33,687 nt of DNA from Ruminococcus sp. (GCA_029062165.1 JAIDQQ010000010.1:1-33687), one strand, 5' to 3'. Numbered from the stretch's first letter, positions 9,893 through 19,053 are shown. Notes: generated from the letters alone by a model not told the origin. Numbers and translations: made by a program.

Positions 9893-10026
9893 ACCGCTTT
9901 TCCGTGAAACCGGTTAACCATCTTCCGAAACTTAAAAAATTGCAGAAATATCGGAAAACAGCCGGAAATTAAAAAAGTTTGTTACACTCTGTCCCGAATA
10001 AAAAAACTTCGCATAATTAAGAATTG

Positions 10027-12414
10027 TCAGTCGTTTTCGGAAAGATATAAAGATAGCCTGTTCTGCATAGTTTCCGCACACTGTTCGGCGGTAGTCTGTC
10101 CGTTGAAAAAGCGGTCAAGTTCTTCTTCTGCTATATCATAGAAATCTGCCCCCGGATATATACCGCTTTTCTGTGGGACTGCCCGCTCAATAAGTCCGTT
10201 GACAGTTTCTATTATATCGTCGTCGACGTAGCCTATTTCTGCATAATTATCGTCATCTAAATAATATAAATAACCGGTATAATCTTTATATTCTTCCATA
10301 CCTATTAAATTATGTTCCTGCGGTAGTTTATCATATTCCGCCTTTATCTCCAGACCGCTTTCAGTTATCGGAAATCCGAAAACATCTTTTTCTTTGTAAT
10401 ATTCGTCCGTAACCATACTGCTTATGAAATTCCATGCAAGGTCTTTTTTATCGGAAGTCGTCGCTATTGAATAGTGATTCTTTCCCCCGAACTCAAGAAT
10501 TACCGGAGTGTCATTATTTCCGATTTCCCCGAGAGTTCTTATAGATTCTCCGGCAAATTCGCCTTGTGTAAGGTCAAGATAAGATGCATAACTGCCTATA
10601 TATGCGTGATTGAAAATTGCAAGGTCATCAATGTATTGTCTCTGTTGCATTTTGAATATATAATTATGGTCTTCATCTGTCAATGATTCAGGGTCAAATT
10701 GTTCTTCAATGTCGATAATTTCCGCACCGTTACAGTAATTCAGATAACGTATAAAATCCGGATTATTGAAATCGCACGTATTATTTTCAAAGTCTGCCCA
10801 GTTAGCCCAGTTATAACAACCCCTTCGCTTATATTTTGTATCATAAATGCCATTAATCGGATTTTCCCACCAGCTTATACCTACGCCGTCGGGTAAGTTC
10901 TCGACTATATCCATATATGAATTAAAGTCCCACGTTTCAATGTCTTTCACAAACTTTTCCTTTGCGGTGTATGGTAATTCAAGTGAAAAGCTATCCGGCA
11001 GTGCGTACAGACCGTCATTAATTTCAAGGGCTTTTATGGCATTCGGTACAAAACTATCTCTGGAAATATTTTCGTCACTGTCGATAAAATCGTACAGATT
11101 ACAGATTATCCCCTGTTTGTACAGGTTTGCGTTACCAAAATTTCCGCTTGCATCTTCTACTAAAAGAACGTCCGGAAGATTACCGTCAAGAACATCTCTT
11201 GCGAAAGTTTCGTTGCCTTTTTCGTCCTCGTATAATCTTATGTCAATCTGCATATCGTCGTGTGTATCGTTGAAAGTATCAATGTATTCTTTAAGTAAAT
11301 AATCCTCGTATTTTGCACCTACCGTTATACGTGGTATACTTTCGTACTCTTCTTTACTGCATTGAGTATACGTTCTGAATTTTACACTGAAATCACTGTA
11401 TTTATTTTCGATAACTGAAAACCTGCCGTCTTCACCCATTACGTACCCTTGTATATTATCTGAACCCAGTCCGGAATAGTTTATACTGAAAAGCGGTTCA
11501 ATAGCAGAACTGTCTGAACGTATGCCGTAAATGGTACTTCTTGACCGGATAAACATTGAATATTCACCACTACCGGCGGTTATATTATCCTGAACACTTT
11601 CGCTGAAATCGTAAGTCACGGAAGATTTTTCAATTTTGCCGTCGGCACTTACCGGACGTATCTGTAATTTGTTATCGTCCATACTTACCGCACATACAAG
11701 TGAACCGTCTTTATTATGTCCTATCGCTTCAACAGTACCGTCATCTGCGGAAAATTCCCCGATGTATGTACCGTCGGTCTTGAAACTATAGTAAGTACCG
11801 TTTATGCTTACAATCAGTAAATTTCCGTCAGATGCTACTTCCGTAATCATTACAGACTTGTCAGGCGTTTCCGGAAATTCCCCTACATTCGCCGACGTAA
11901 GAAGTTTACCGTCTGTGGAGTAAGTATTTATCTTAAAACTGTATTCCGCTACGGAATCATATTTTACTTCGTTGTAGTCTTCGGAATATGGGTCAGGGTC
12001 AGGCAAATCGCCGTAATCAGCGTCAACGAAAAATTCCGTAACAGTACCGTTTTCAGCGACGTCCATGTTATAAGATACGCCTATGTCAAAATCAGGGATT
12101 TCTATTTTTCTGAAATCCTGTAAAGACTTGTCAGACGTCCAGAACTCCGGAACAGTTGCACCTGCTCCGAGAATGAAATAATTATTTCCGGCGTTGTACG
12201 AGTTGAAACAGTAAATCTGATTAAGACCGTCCGGCAGTTTAACCGATTCTTTTTTGTAGGCAATATCGGTTAATTTTCCGGCGGTGTATGTTTTCGGACT
12301 TTCTGTTACTGCCTCGGGTGCGGATGTGGGTGTAGGTGTGTCCTGATTTGTCTGCTTACTACTGCACGAAACTGCACAAAGTAAAAACATTGAAATTAAT
12401 ATTATTCTTTTCAT
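10027..12414 (-). CDS. Lipoprotein with C-terminal extracellular solute-binding (family 1-like) domain
   Basis: A 795-residue lipoprotein with a signal peptide and lipobox ending at Cys17 (CAVSC), followed by a Thr/Pro-rich spacer. Residues ~50-355 are beta-rich with repeated short strands and read like a propeller domain. Residues ~365-795 resemble the periplasmic sugar-binding (SBP family 1) fold: YIDTFNDTHDDMQIDIRLY near the start, then LPDVLLV, then a long helical part and AWNFISSMVTDEYYKEKD near the end. Strong AAAGGAGG ribosome binding site 9 nt before the ATG. There is no ABC permease beside it, so it may be a sensor or an orphan binding protein rather than a transport component. It is divergently transcribed from the ECF sigma operon, with a shared 219-bp intergenic region. 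Confidence 0.8.
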   Translation of the reverse strand: MKRIILISMFLLCAVSCSSKQTNQDTPTPTSAPEAVTESPKTYTAGKLTDIAYKKESVKLPDGLNQIYCFNSYNAGNNYFILGAGATVPEFWTSDKSLQDFRKIEIPDFDIGVSYNMDVAENGTVTEFFVDADYGDLPDPDPYSEDYNEVKYDSVAEYSFKINTYSTDGKLLTSANVGEFPETPDKSVMITEVASDGNLLIVSINGTYYSFKTDGTYIGEFSADDGTVEAIGHNKDGSLVCAVSMDDNKLQIRPVSADGKIEKSSVTYDFSESVQDNITAGSGEYSMFIRSRSTIYGIRSDSSAIEPLFSINYSGLGSDNIQGYVMGEDGRFSVIENKYSDFSVKFRTYTQCSKEEYESIPRITVGAKYEDYLLKEYIDTFNDTHDDMQIDIRLYEDEKGNETFARDVLDGNLPDVLLVEDASGNFGNANLYKQGIICNLYDFIDSDENISRDSFVPNAIKALEINDGLYALPDSFSLELPYTAKEKFVKDIETWDFNSYMDIVENLPDGVGISWWENPINGIYDTKYKRRGCYNWANWADFENNTCDFNNPDFIRYLNYCNGAEIIDIEEQFDPESLTDEDHNYIFKMQQRQYIDDLAIFNHAYIGSYASYLDLTQGEFAGESIRTLGEIGNNDTPVILEFGGKNHYSIATTSDKKDLAWNFISSMVTDEYYKEKDVFGFPITESGLEIKAEYDKLPQEHNLIGMEEYKDYTGYLYYLDDDNYAEIGYVDDDIIETVNGLIERAVPQKSGIYPGADFYDIAEEELDRFFNGQTTAEQCAETMQNRLSLYLSEND

Positions 12415-12633
12415 GGTTTGAACCTCCTTTTATATACAAGTGATTCAAGAAACGTGAAAAGACGATATTTTTCTTAAATTCAGCATATTCTACAAATACG
12501 GCATATATTTATTGTACATATTTCATAACTTTCAGATAAATACAAAATTTTATATTTTAACTTAGTGTTTTGGTGGTCTGGGAGCGTCTAATTAGTAGAA
12601 GGAAGCAAAAAGGTATATCCGAAAGGAGTTTCT
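12415..12633. promoter_or_regulatory. Divergent intergenic region, possible ECF-type -10 for the sigma operon
   Basis: This AT-rich spacer separates the lipoprotein gene (minus) and the sigma operon (plus). CGTCTA at 12,585-12,590 lies ~45 nt upstream of the sigma start and resembles the -10 element of many ECF promoters. The nearest AAC-containing -35 candidate (12,559-12,561) is too far away (23 nt), so an autoregulated promoter is only a possibility. I found no convincing sigma-A pair for the lipoprotein gene. Confidence 0.3.
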
Positions 12634-13188
12634 ATGGATAACGGTGCAAGTAGCTACCGCCGTTTCCTTGATGGTGATGATACCGGTATGACGGAAATCG
12701 TCCGTGATTACAAGGATGGTCTTCTGTTGTATCTGAACAGTTATATCAATAACCTTAGTATAGCGGAGGAGTGCGTACAGAATACTTTCATTAAACTTGC
12801 AATCAGAAAACCGACTTTCAGGGGCGAAAGTTCTTTCAAGACGTGGTTATATAAAATCAGCAGAAATATCGCAGTCAGTCATATCAGAAAAATTTCAAGA
12901 CATCATAAGGCATCTCCGGACGAATGCGAAAATATGGTTGCGGAAACTGACCTTGAAAACGAATATCTGAAAGAAGAACAGAAAATTATCGTACATCGGG
13001 CGATACGCAGACTTAAAAAAGAATATCAGCAGGTGCTTTATCTGACCTACTTTGAAGATTTCAGCAATACGGAAACTGCCGTAATTATGCGGAAAAGCAG
13101 AAAACAAGTTGAAAATCTTCTGTATAACGCAAGAAAAGCAATGCGGTCAGAACTGGAAAAGGAAGAATTTCATTATGAAGAATTATGA
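12634..13188 (+). CDS. ECF-type RNA polymerase sigma factor
   Basis: A 184-residue sigma-70 family protein with only regions 2 and 4. Region 2 covers ~20-90 (AEECVQNTFIKLA, then FKTWLYKISRN). Region 4 covers ~115-172 (RLKKEYQQVLYLTYFEDFS, then the helix-turn-helix with MRKSRKQVENLLYNARKAM). An AAAGGAG ribosome binding site 7 nt upstream fixes the start. The downstream membrane protein starts inside the last codons of this gene (14-bp overlap), a common layout for a sigma/anti-sigma pair. It probably directs transcription of its own operon and perhaps of other cell-surface genes. The target genes cannot be told from the window. Confidence 0.92.
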   Translation: MDNGASSYRRFLDGDDTGMTEIVRDYKDGLLLYLNSYINNLSIAEECVQNTFIKLAIRKPTFRGESSFKTWLYKISRNIAVSHIRKISRHHKASPDECENMVAETDLENEYLKEEQKIIVHRAIRRLKKEYQQVLYLTYFEDFSNTETAVIMRKSRKQVENLLYNARKAMRSELEKEEFHYEEL

Positions 13189-14071
13189 GGAAATGGCAAA
13201 GTACGTTCTTGAAGTCCGTGATGAGTACGTCAGGAAGAAAAAGAAACGTCAGGCTGTTATAAGGAAATATGCTCCTGTAGTTTCCGGTTTCTGCATTGCC
13301 GTGATTGTCGGATTCGGTACATGGCAACACATGAGTGAATTTCCCGATATTCCGACGGAATCATATAACACGGAAATAATAACCGACATCACGGAAACGA
13401 CATCATCTGCGGTCACAACATACGAACACACAACGGTAAAAACCACAGTACATCATACGACGGCGACGGTAATAACTCCGGCAGTCACAACCGAAGAAAT
13501 CATTATAACTGATACTCCGGTATATACAACAACTCAACCTGCTCCGGAAACGGAAATTTCAACATTAACGGAACTGACGATAACAGAAGAACTTCCGGTA
13601 ATTACCGAACCTGTACTTACGGAAGAGATAATCACGGATTATGTTATAACCGAACCAGTTACGGAAGAAATAATCACAGAACCCGTTATTACCGAAACCG
13701 TCGTTACCAAACCTGAAACAACCGATATAACACAAACTTCCATTCCCGACGAAGTATCAGAAGTGCCAACTACTGCTTCAGGTACGCTTCAATGGGAAGA
13801 AATGCCTGTAAATCAACAGTACAATATGGCGGAATTTGGTACGCCTTTAGTTTTCTATATGACAGCCGGTCAGGAAGTTTCTGCCGATAAAATAGGTGAT
13901 TTCATAAGTCAGGCTTACATGAGCGGATACGATTGTTATACTGATACTTACTATCACTGCTATACCGATGCTTTCCGGATTACTGACAGCGATGACATTG
14001 CGATAAAGTTTGAAAATGACGACAGATATTATCTGTACACTATGGCAAACGGAGGAAATGAATATGAATAA
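13175..14071 (+). CDS. Single-pass membrane protein with Thr/Glu-rich outer segment, candidate anti-sigma factor
   Basis: I start this 298-residue protein at the ATG at 13,175, preceded by AAAAGGAAG; an upstream ATG at 13,109 lies deep inside the sigma gene. Residues 1-31 are a charged cytoplasmic tail (MAKYVLEVRDEYVRKKKKRQ), 32-50 a transmembrane helix, and ~60-215 an outer Thr/Glu/Ile/Val-rich spacer with repeated ITEPV and TEEIIT units. The last ~85 residues form a compact Tyr/Asp-rich domain I do not recognise. I see no HxxxCxxC zinc anti-sigma motif. Its place right after an ECF sigma gene, with overlapping frames, makes an anti-sigma or envelope-sensor role likely by inference. It also overlaps the start of the dockerin gene that follows. 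Confidence 0.75.
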   Translation: MKNYEEMAKYVLEVRDEYVRKKKKRQAVIRKYAPVVSGFCIAVIVGFGTWQHMSEFPDIPTESYNTEIITDITETTSSAVTTYEHTTVKTTVHHTTATVITPAVTTEEIIITDTPVYTTTQPAPETEISTLTELTITEELPVITEPVLTEEIITDYVITEPVTEEIITEPVITETVVTKPETTDITQTSIPDEVSEVPTTASGTLQWEEMPVNQQYNMAEFGTPLVFYMTAGQEVSADKIGDFISQAYMSGYDCYTDTYYHCYTDAFRITDSDDIAIKFENDDRYYLYTMANGGNEYE

Positions 14072-15131
14072 AAATAAAGTTATTGCCGGAATAACCGCAG
14101 TTTTAATGACGTTCTGTAGCGTTTCGGTTACGGCTTTTGCAGAAAACAGAGACAAGGTATATGACAGCTCTCTCATTCTGGACGAAGAAGTAGTTTATAC
14201 ACTTACTTCCCTTGATAACTATATGAATCAGAATAAAATATCCGGTTATACTGCTTTACTGGAAGACAAACATACTGTTGAAGTCGTTTGTTTTTCAGCA
14301 GATGACCTCGAAAAAATGATTGCTTTTGCAGATACAAATAATTTAAATTCTTCTATGATTTCCTATATCGTCGGCGAAATACCGGATTTGACCACAGACG
14401 GCGAAACAGATACACCAGTAACTAACGAAGAACTCGAAAAGCTGGTAATCACCACACAGAAACTCAATGAATTTATTACGGAAAATGAATATTCCGATAA
14501 TTCTGCATATGCGTCTCTGCAATGGAACAGGCATTCTGTAAGTCTTTTCGTAGAGAATCAGAAGATACACGACAAAGCGGTACAGTTTATCAGCGACAAT
14601 GACATTGAAACTAATCTTGTTGATATAATCATCTCGCCGGAATATGATTTCCGTATTCCCGACGGTGGTGCAAAGGACATCAACGAAGTAAACCCTATTG
14701 TCGCCGGTGAGTATCTTACAATAAGGGATTTCCTTAAAAACAATGAAATTCTTTCAAACATCTTTCTGACTACAAAGCAAAACTGTACATTTGTTGAAAT
14801 AACCGTCAGGGAGCAGGAAGATGTTGATATTCTGAAAAACTATCTGACCGATAATTACTACTGGCAGGACGTCATAGAAATTACGGTACAATCTGAACTG
14901 TCCGAAAATACCGGAAGTACGGTACATTATAAAGATTTCGTATGTATTGACGGCGATTCCAATGACGACGGTAATTTCAGTGTTGCAGATGTCGTAATGC
15001 TACAGAAGTATCTTTTTAATGAGACTTCCATGTACGAGAGACAGGGCTATGCCTCTGACCTCAACAGCGACGGTATTATTGATATATTTGACCTGTGCCT
15101 TTCTAAACAGAAACTTATTTCCGGATTTTAA
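14064..15131 (+). CDS. Secreted dockerin protein with three internal repeats
   Basis: A 355-residue exported protein. The ATG at 14,064 is chosen because GGAGG lies 8 nt upstream; an ATG six bases earlier is too close to it. Signal peptide 1-~27 (ending VTAFA). The mature part holds three similar units of ~65 residues (about 40-105, 125-200, 215-275). Each runs as a helix, a strand of the type VEVVCFSADD, VSLFVENQKI or VEITVREQED, then a helix and a closing strand. The C-terminal dockerin (~295-355) has calcium loops DSNDDGN and DLNSDGI. The triplicated unit is not one I can name. Encoded as the last gene of the sigma operon, it could be an extracellular partner or ligand of the membrane sensor, or simply a surface protein controlled by it. 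Confidence 0.85.
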   Translation: MNKNKVIAGITAVLMTFCSVSVTAFAENRDKVYDSSLILDEEVVYTLTSLDNYMNQNKISGYTALLEDKHTVEVVCFSADDLEKMIAFADTNNLNSSMISYIVGEIPDLTTDGETDTPVTNEELEKLVITTQKLNEFITENEYSDNSAYASLQWNRHSVSLFVENQKIHDKAVQFISDNDIETNLVDIIISPEYDFRIPDGGAKDINEVNPIVAGEYLTIRDFLKNNEILSNIFLTTKQNCTFVEITVREQEDVDILKNYLTDNYYWQDVIEITVQSELSENTGSTVHYKDFVCIDGDSNDDGNFSVADVVMLQKYLFNETSMYERQGYASDLNSDGIIDIFDLCLSKQKLISGF

Positions 15132-15137
15132 AACATA

Positions 15138-15167
15138 CTGCCTCTGAACGTTCAGGGGCAGTTTTTT
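15138..15167 (+). terminator. Terminator of the sigma/dockerin operon, possibly bidirectional
   Basis: A palindromic hairpin (CTGCCTCTGAAC with GTTCAGGGGCAG) followed by six T on the plus strand. The minus-strand ABC permease gene ends nearby at 15,201, so this hairpin may serve both directions. It nearly matches the terminator at 7550-7582. Confidence 0.8.
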
Positions 15168-15200
15168 ATTTATGTCAGTTTCTGATAGAGTTTAATACAT

Positions 15201-15944
15201 TCAGATTAAATCCTCTTTTCTGAATATAATATAACCTGTCAGTAAATAGCAGACGGACAAAAAAGTATAAAGAAAAACAGAAGAAATTTGAAAAATACTG
15301 TCTGTAGTATTTTCTAACAGGAATCTGAATAAAAACATTCCGAAAAGGTGGGATAATTCAAATGAAAATAACTTGATTCCGGTTAAATTCAATAAAAAAA
15401 ACATTATATTAAATGCTATCATTATAATTAAACTGCCACCAATTCCACCTATTGCACTTCGTGTTATAAAACAAAATGACAGACTAAGTATCGAATATGA
15501 TATATATGTAACAGTAAAAGCCAAAGAGTTTAAAATCACGTTGTCTACATATGTATCATAAAATGTATCGGGTGTTATAAAAGCAAATACACTGTACAAA
15601 ATCACACATTGCACTATACTTAATGATATTACATACGGTAAAAAACCTATAAATTTTCCGATAAAAACTTCTTTTCTGGAATAACCGTTCATGATAGCGT
15701 AATAAATGGTTTTATTCTTAAATTCTGCTCCTGATGTTAAAGAGACAAATGCAATTATAATAATCGTACTGAACATCGTACAGGTATCGAAAGAACCTGA
15801 AAATTCATTTAATGTATACTCGTTCATTTGAGCAACACCCGAAAGAATAGTAGTAACGGATATAAGCAGAAAAACAATCAGAGTTTTTATAAATGCTTTT
15901 GTATATTTAATCCGTCGGAATAATTGTATACATATATTTTTCAA
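15201..15944 (-). CDS. ABC-2 type transporter permease
   Basis: A 247-residue integral membrane protein with about six hydrophobic helices, including IKTLIVFLLISVTTILSGV near the N-terminus and YTFLSVCYLLTGYIIF near the C-terminus. The phrase SGAEFKNKTIYYAIMNGYSRKE between helices 2 and 3 is typical of bacitracin- or lantibiotic-type ABC-2 permeases. The start is a TTG at 15,942-15,944 with AAAGGGAG 8 nt upstream; no suitable ATG is near. The gene lies 15 bp after the ATPase gene, so the two form one export unit. Substrate unknown; antimicrobial peptide export or immunity is common for this family. Confidence 0.85.
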   Translation of the reverse strand: MKNICIQLFRRIKYTKAFIKTLIVFLLISVTTILSGVAQMNEYTLNEFSGSFDTCTMFSTIIIIAFVSLTSGAEFKNKTIYYAIMNGYSRKEVFIGKFIGFLPYVISLSIVQCVILYSVFAFITPDTFYDTYVDNVILNSLAFTVTYISYSILSLSFCFITRSAIGGIGGSLIIMIAFNIMFFLLNLTGIKLFSFELSHLFGMFLFRFLLENTTDSIFQISSVFLYTFLSVCYLLTGYIIFRKEDLI

Positions 15945-15959
15945 TTGACAATCTCCCTT

Positions 15960-16865
15960 TTATCCATTGACTTGTGATATAAAAAATTCTTCCAAAGTCA
16001 TTCCTGTTTTATTTAATCTGTAAAGCGAAACTCCATTACAAATAAGATGATATGCTACTTCAGAAGTGTCAACTGAATCATCATAAATTCTTATCAGTTT
16101 CTTATCCCTGTCAGTCCATATTTCATGACATCCTGACTTATTCTGAAGAATATTGACGCTTTTTTCAACATCACTTATTTCTATCTCTATATATGATTTG
16201 CAATTTTCGTCAAGTTGTTCCTTTGAAAACTGACCGATAATACAGCCTTTGTCTATAAATATGTACTTTGTGGCTACCTGATATAATTCTGACAGAATAT
16301 GACTGGAAATTACAATTGTAGTACCAAATTCACGGTTCATATTTTTTATTAATTCTCTCATCTGGATAATACCAACAGGGTCAAGTCCGTTGACAGGTTC
16401 ATCTAAAAAAAGAACATCTGGTTCTGAAATCATCGCCATAGCAATTCCGAGCCGTTGCCTCATACCCAGTGAAAAATTACACGCTTTCTTTTTTCCGGTA
16501 TCGCCCAGCCCGACAAATTCAAGCCACTTCCGAGAGGGATTATTTTCTGACGATATTCCACGAATCAAGCGTTGAAGTTCCATATTTTCGTATGCCGTCA
16601 ATGACGGTTCATAATATGGTGTTTCTACAATAAAACTCATATTTTTTCTCTGCTCCGCAAGAGAAGAATAATCTGACTTACCATTAATAATTATTTCCCC
16701 TGATGTAGGGAAAATCAATCCTGCAATCATGCGGATAAATGTAGTTTTTCCAGCACCATTTTTTCCTATAAATCCGTATATATTACCGTCTTCAATTCGG
16801 ACAGAAGCGTTATTTACCGCTTTATGATTATTATATTCTTTGACAAGATTTATCGTTTCAATCAT
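15960..16865 (-). CDS. ABC transporter ATP-binding protein
   Basis: A 301-residue ATPase with Walker A GKNGAGKTT (residues ~34-42), signature FSLGMRQRLGIAMAM and Walker B DVLFLDEPVNGLDP, followed by the His-switch region VISSHILSEL. The family fits ABC-2 exporters of the bacitracin/BcrA type, with a ~70-residue C-terminal regulatory tail. I choose the ATG at 16,865, 6 nt after AAGAGG, rather than the TTG at 16,871 that directly abuts it. It is co-directional with the BREX operon and starts 62 bp after brxL with no clear terminator between, so read-through is possible. A functional link to defence is not shown. Confidence 0.9.
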   Translation of the reverse strand: MIETINLVKEYNNHKAVNNASVRIEDGNIYGFIGKNGAGKTTFIRMIAGLIFPTSGEIIINGKSDYSSLAEQRKNMSFIVETPYYEPSLTAYENMELQRLIRGISSENNPSRKWLEFVGLGDTGKKKACNFSLGMRQRLGIAMAMISEPDVLFLDEPVNGLDPVGIIQMRELIKNMNREFGTTIVISSHILSELYQVATKYIFIDKGCIIGQFSKEQLDENCKSYIEIEISDVEKSVNILQNKSGCHEIWTDRDKKLIRIYDDSVDTSEVAYHLICNGVSLYRLNKTGMTLEEFFISQVNG

Positions 16866-16927
16866 TTTCAACCTCTTTAAAACATAACGTCCGTATTTTA
16901 AAATGCAATAGTATAAAATTTTAATAT

Positions 16928-19042
16928 TCAGTCAATTCCAAGTGCTATTTTTGTTGCTTCGAGTGGTGTGGCGTAGAATAATGCCTGTAATTCGTGTTTT
17001 AATTCTACCGGTAATTTTTCATATTTTTCCCGACAGTCTTCCGGCAGAAGTATTTTTTCTGCCCCTGCATTTGCAGATGTGACAAATATTTCATCGAGTT
17101 CCGTAGTCAGAGGCATCATACTGCCTGACATTACAACTCTTCCGCAGATTACAAGCGACGGCATTACAGGATGTGCTGATATTGCCGAAAATAATCCTAC
17201 TACTTCCGCTACTGAAACTTCTTCGCTTACATTACGGTTCTGAAGGTCATTGAAATAAAGACTGTAATCAAAAGTATCGTATCTGCCGGAAATAAGTTTC
17301 TCTGAATTTTCGCCGAAATAGTTGAATGAAGCTGTAATACTGTCCCGAACCGCTTTCGGAGCTCCTGACAAACCTTCAACATTACGGAAACTTAATTTTC
17401 CGTTACCGTCTACCAGTTTGTTTTCAAGGCGATATATACCTACTTTATTATCGACAGAACGTCCGACTGCATAGACATATCCGGCAGTTTCTGATACTGA
17501 AGAAATCAGCGTACTGTCAGAAATTTCCGGTACTTCAACGATTTTTTCCGTTCCTGTATAAATATCAGTATATCCGAGTGCAACATCACTGAACTCTGTG
17601 GGATTCATCTTACGGAGTTGTTCTTTTACTCTGCGACGGCATTCAATGGAATATTCAAGAAGTTCCCTTGCCTGCTCCTTACTTATTTTTCCGTCAGGAT
17701 AAATGAGTTTTGCAAGTCCGGAAAATGTCCGCCTTACTGCCATATCGTCACGAGTATTGAAATTGCGGTTGAGTTCAAAATATTCACCGAATAAATCAGT
17801 AAAATCATACTTTCGCATTGCGTGACAAAATTCTGAAAAACAGTCGGAAATCATACCATATTTTGAAGTAAACAGGTTTGCTCTTAGTTTCGGGGTTTCC
17901 CAGCCCGGCAGATAAGCGTGTATACGGTCAAAGAATGCGGAATCATTATTGAAACCATCCGGAAAAGGTTCAAATAAATTTGAAGTCCTAAGCATATCGG
18001 ATATACTCCTGAAAGTATTTCCCTCAAATGCAATCGAAGCATCAGCATTTATAGAATCCGTACCACGTGCGAATGAACCGTTTGCCATATAATTTTTCAT
18101 TATCTGTACCATGTCCGCAGAAGTCTCACGTATTCCGCCGACTTCGTCAAATGCAACACAGTCCCAGTTGCCTACAAGTCCTACACGTCGTGACGCCATA
18201 TTATAAAATAAATTCGCTACGGTAGTATGTCCGCTACTCATAAGTATAGAATAAGGCGAAAGTTCGCTGTAAACGTGTGATTTTCCTGTACCTCTCGGAC
18301 CAAGTTCAACAAGATTATAATTTTTCTGAATAAACGGTACAAACCTTAAAAGATAATGCATTTTCTGTTTTTCGGATAATTCTTCCGGTTCGTATCCGGC
18401 AGAACGAAGAAGCAAAGTTTTCCATTCGTCGTCTGTGAAATTCTGTCTTGCTTCAATGATTTCTTCAAGGTCAAGATTAGCCATCTGAATAGGTTTCAGA
18501 CTTGAAATACTGAAAGCCGATTCATATTTTGAACGCTTTTTTTTAAGTGGTTTCCTTGAATTTTTCTGATTACCGGAAACATCTTCATCTGATTTTTCAG
18601 TTTCGTCTTCAAGACCTATATATTCAATCTGGATAATACACCATATACCGCCGATTAACAGTTTATCATGACGGACGACAATATCTGAATCAATTTCAAA
18701 AGGCGAAATCTTAAGATTAGTAAACCTTGCGATATATTTATCTTCATGTTCATCAAGTTCAACAGTTATCTTGTCAATGATAGTATACTGTCCGTTCTCT
18801 CTTATACGTGATTTTATATACTCGCTCTGCTCCGGACGGACGTAATTTTCTGAAAGTATACGCCTTATTTTTTTCATACCTATATTTATCAAGTCCTCGT
18901 CATCGGTAGTACAGTACATTCCGAGCAGGTATTCAAGCACATAAGTCGGAACATTTGCCCCTTTTTTCATCAATGATGTTAAATCCTTACGCACAACCTT
19001 TCCGGAAAATGCCTCTATAATTTTTCTGTCGAGTATATCCAT
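16928..19042 (-). CDS. brxL: BREX protein BrxL (Lon-like AAA+ ATPase)
   Basis: This 704-residue protein matches BrxL of type 1 BREX. The N-terminal ~170 residues are the BrxL-specific domain. The AAA+ core has Walker A GPRGTGKS at 248-255 and Walker B DCVAFDE at ~294-300. The C-terminus (~560-704) follows the Lon protease-like fold, ending in the NAGAEKILLP motif at ~658. Where Lon has its catalytic Lys, this copy reads DEI, and no clear GxSA Ser motif is seen, so it may lack peptidase activity; structural work on other BrxL proteins describes DNA-binding AAA+ rings. BrxL is the restriction-side component of BREX. An AGGAGG site lies 7 nt before the ATG, and pglZ ends 11 bp upstream. Confidence 0.93.
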   Translation of the reverse strand: MDILDRKIIEAFSGKVVRKDLTSLMKKGANVPTYVLEYLLGMYCTTDDEDLINIGMKKIRRILSENYVRPEQSEYIKSRIRENGQYTIIDKITVELDEHEDKYIARFTNLKISPFEIDSDIVVRHDKLLIGGIWCIIQIEYIGLEDETEKSDEDVSGNQKNSRKPLKKKRSKYESAFSISSLKPIQMANLDLEEIIEARQNFTDDEWKTLLLRSAGYEPEELSEKQKMHYLLRFVPFIQKNYNLVELGPRGTGKSHVYSELSPYSILMSSGHTTVANLFYNMASRRVGLVGNWDCVAFDEVGGIRETSADMVQIMKNYMANGSFARGTDSINADASIAFEGNTFRSISDMLRTSNLFEPFPDGFNNDSAFFDRIHAYLPGWETPKLRANLFTSKYGMISDCFSEFCHAMRKYDFTDLFGEYFELNRNFNTRDDMAVRRTFSGLAKLIYPDGKISKEQARELLEYSIECRRRVKEQLRKMNPTEFSDVALGYTDIYTGTEKIVEVPEISDSTLISSVSETAGYVYAVGRSVDNKVGIYRLENKLVDGNGKLSFRNVEGLSGAPKAVRDSITASFNYFGENSEKLISGRYDTFDYSLYFNDLQNRNVSEEVSVAEVVGLFSAISAHPVMPSLVICGRVVMSGSMMPLTTELDEIFVTSANAGAEKILLPEDCREKYEKLPVELKHELQALFYATPLEATKIALGID

Positions 19043-19053
19043 TTACATTCCTC

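Noticed and set aside
16866..16927. Promoter for the ABC transporter genes (TTGACT near the end of brxL with TATACT)
   Set aside because: The spacer is only 14 nt, too short for a convincing sigma-A promoter.
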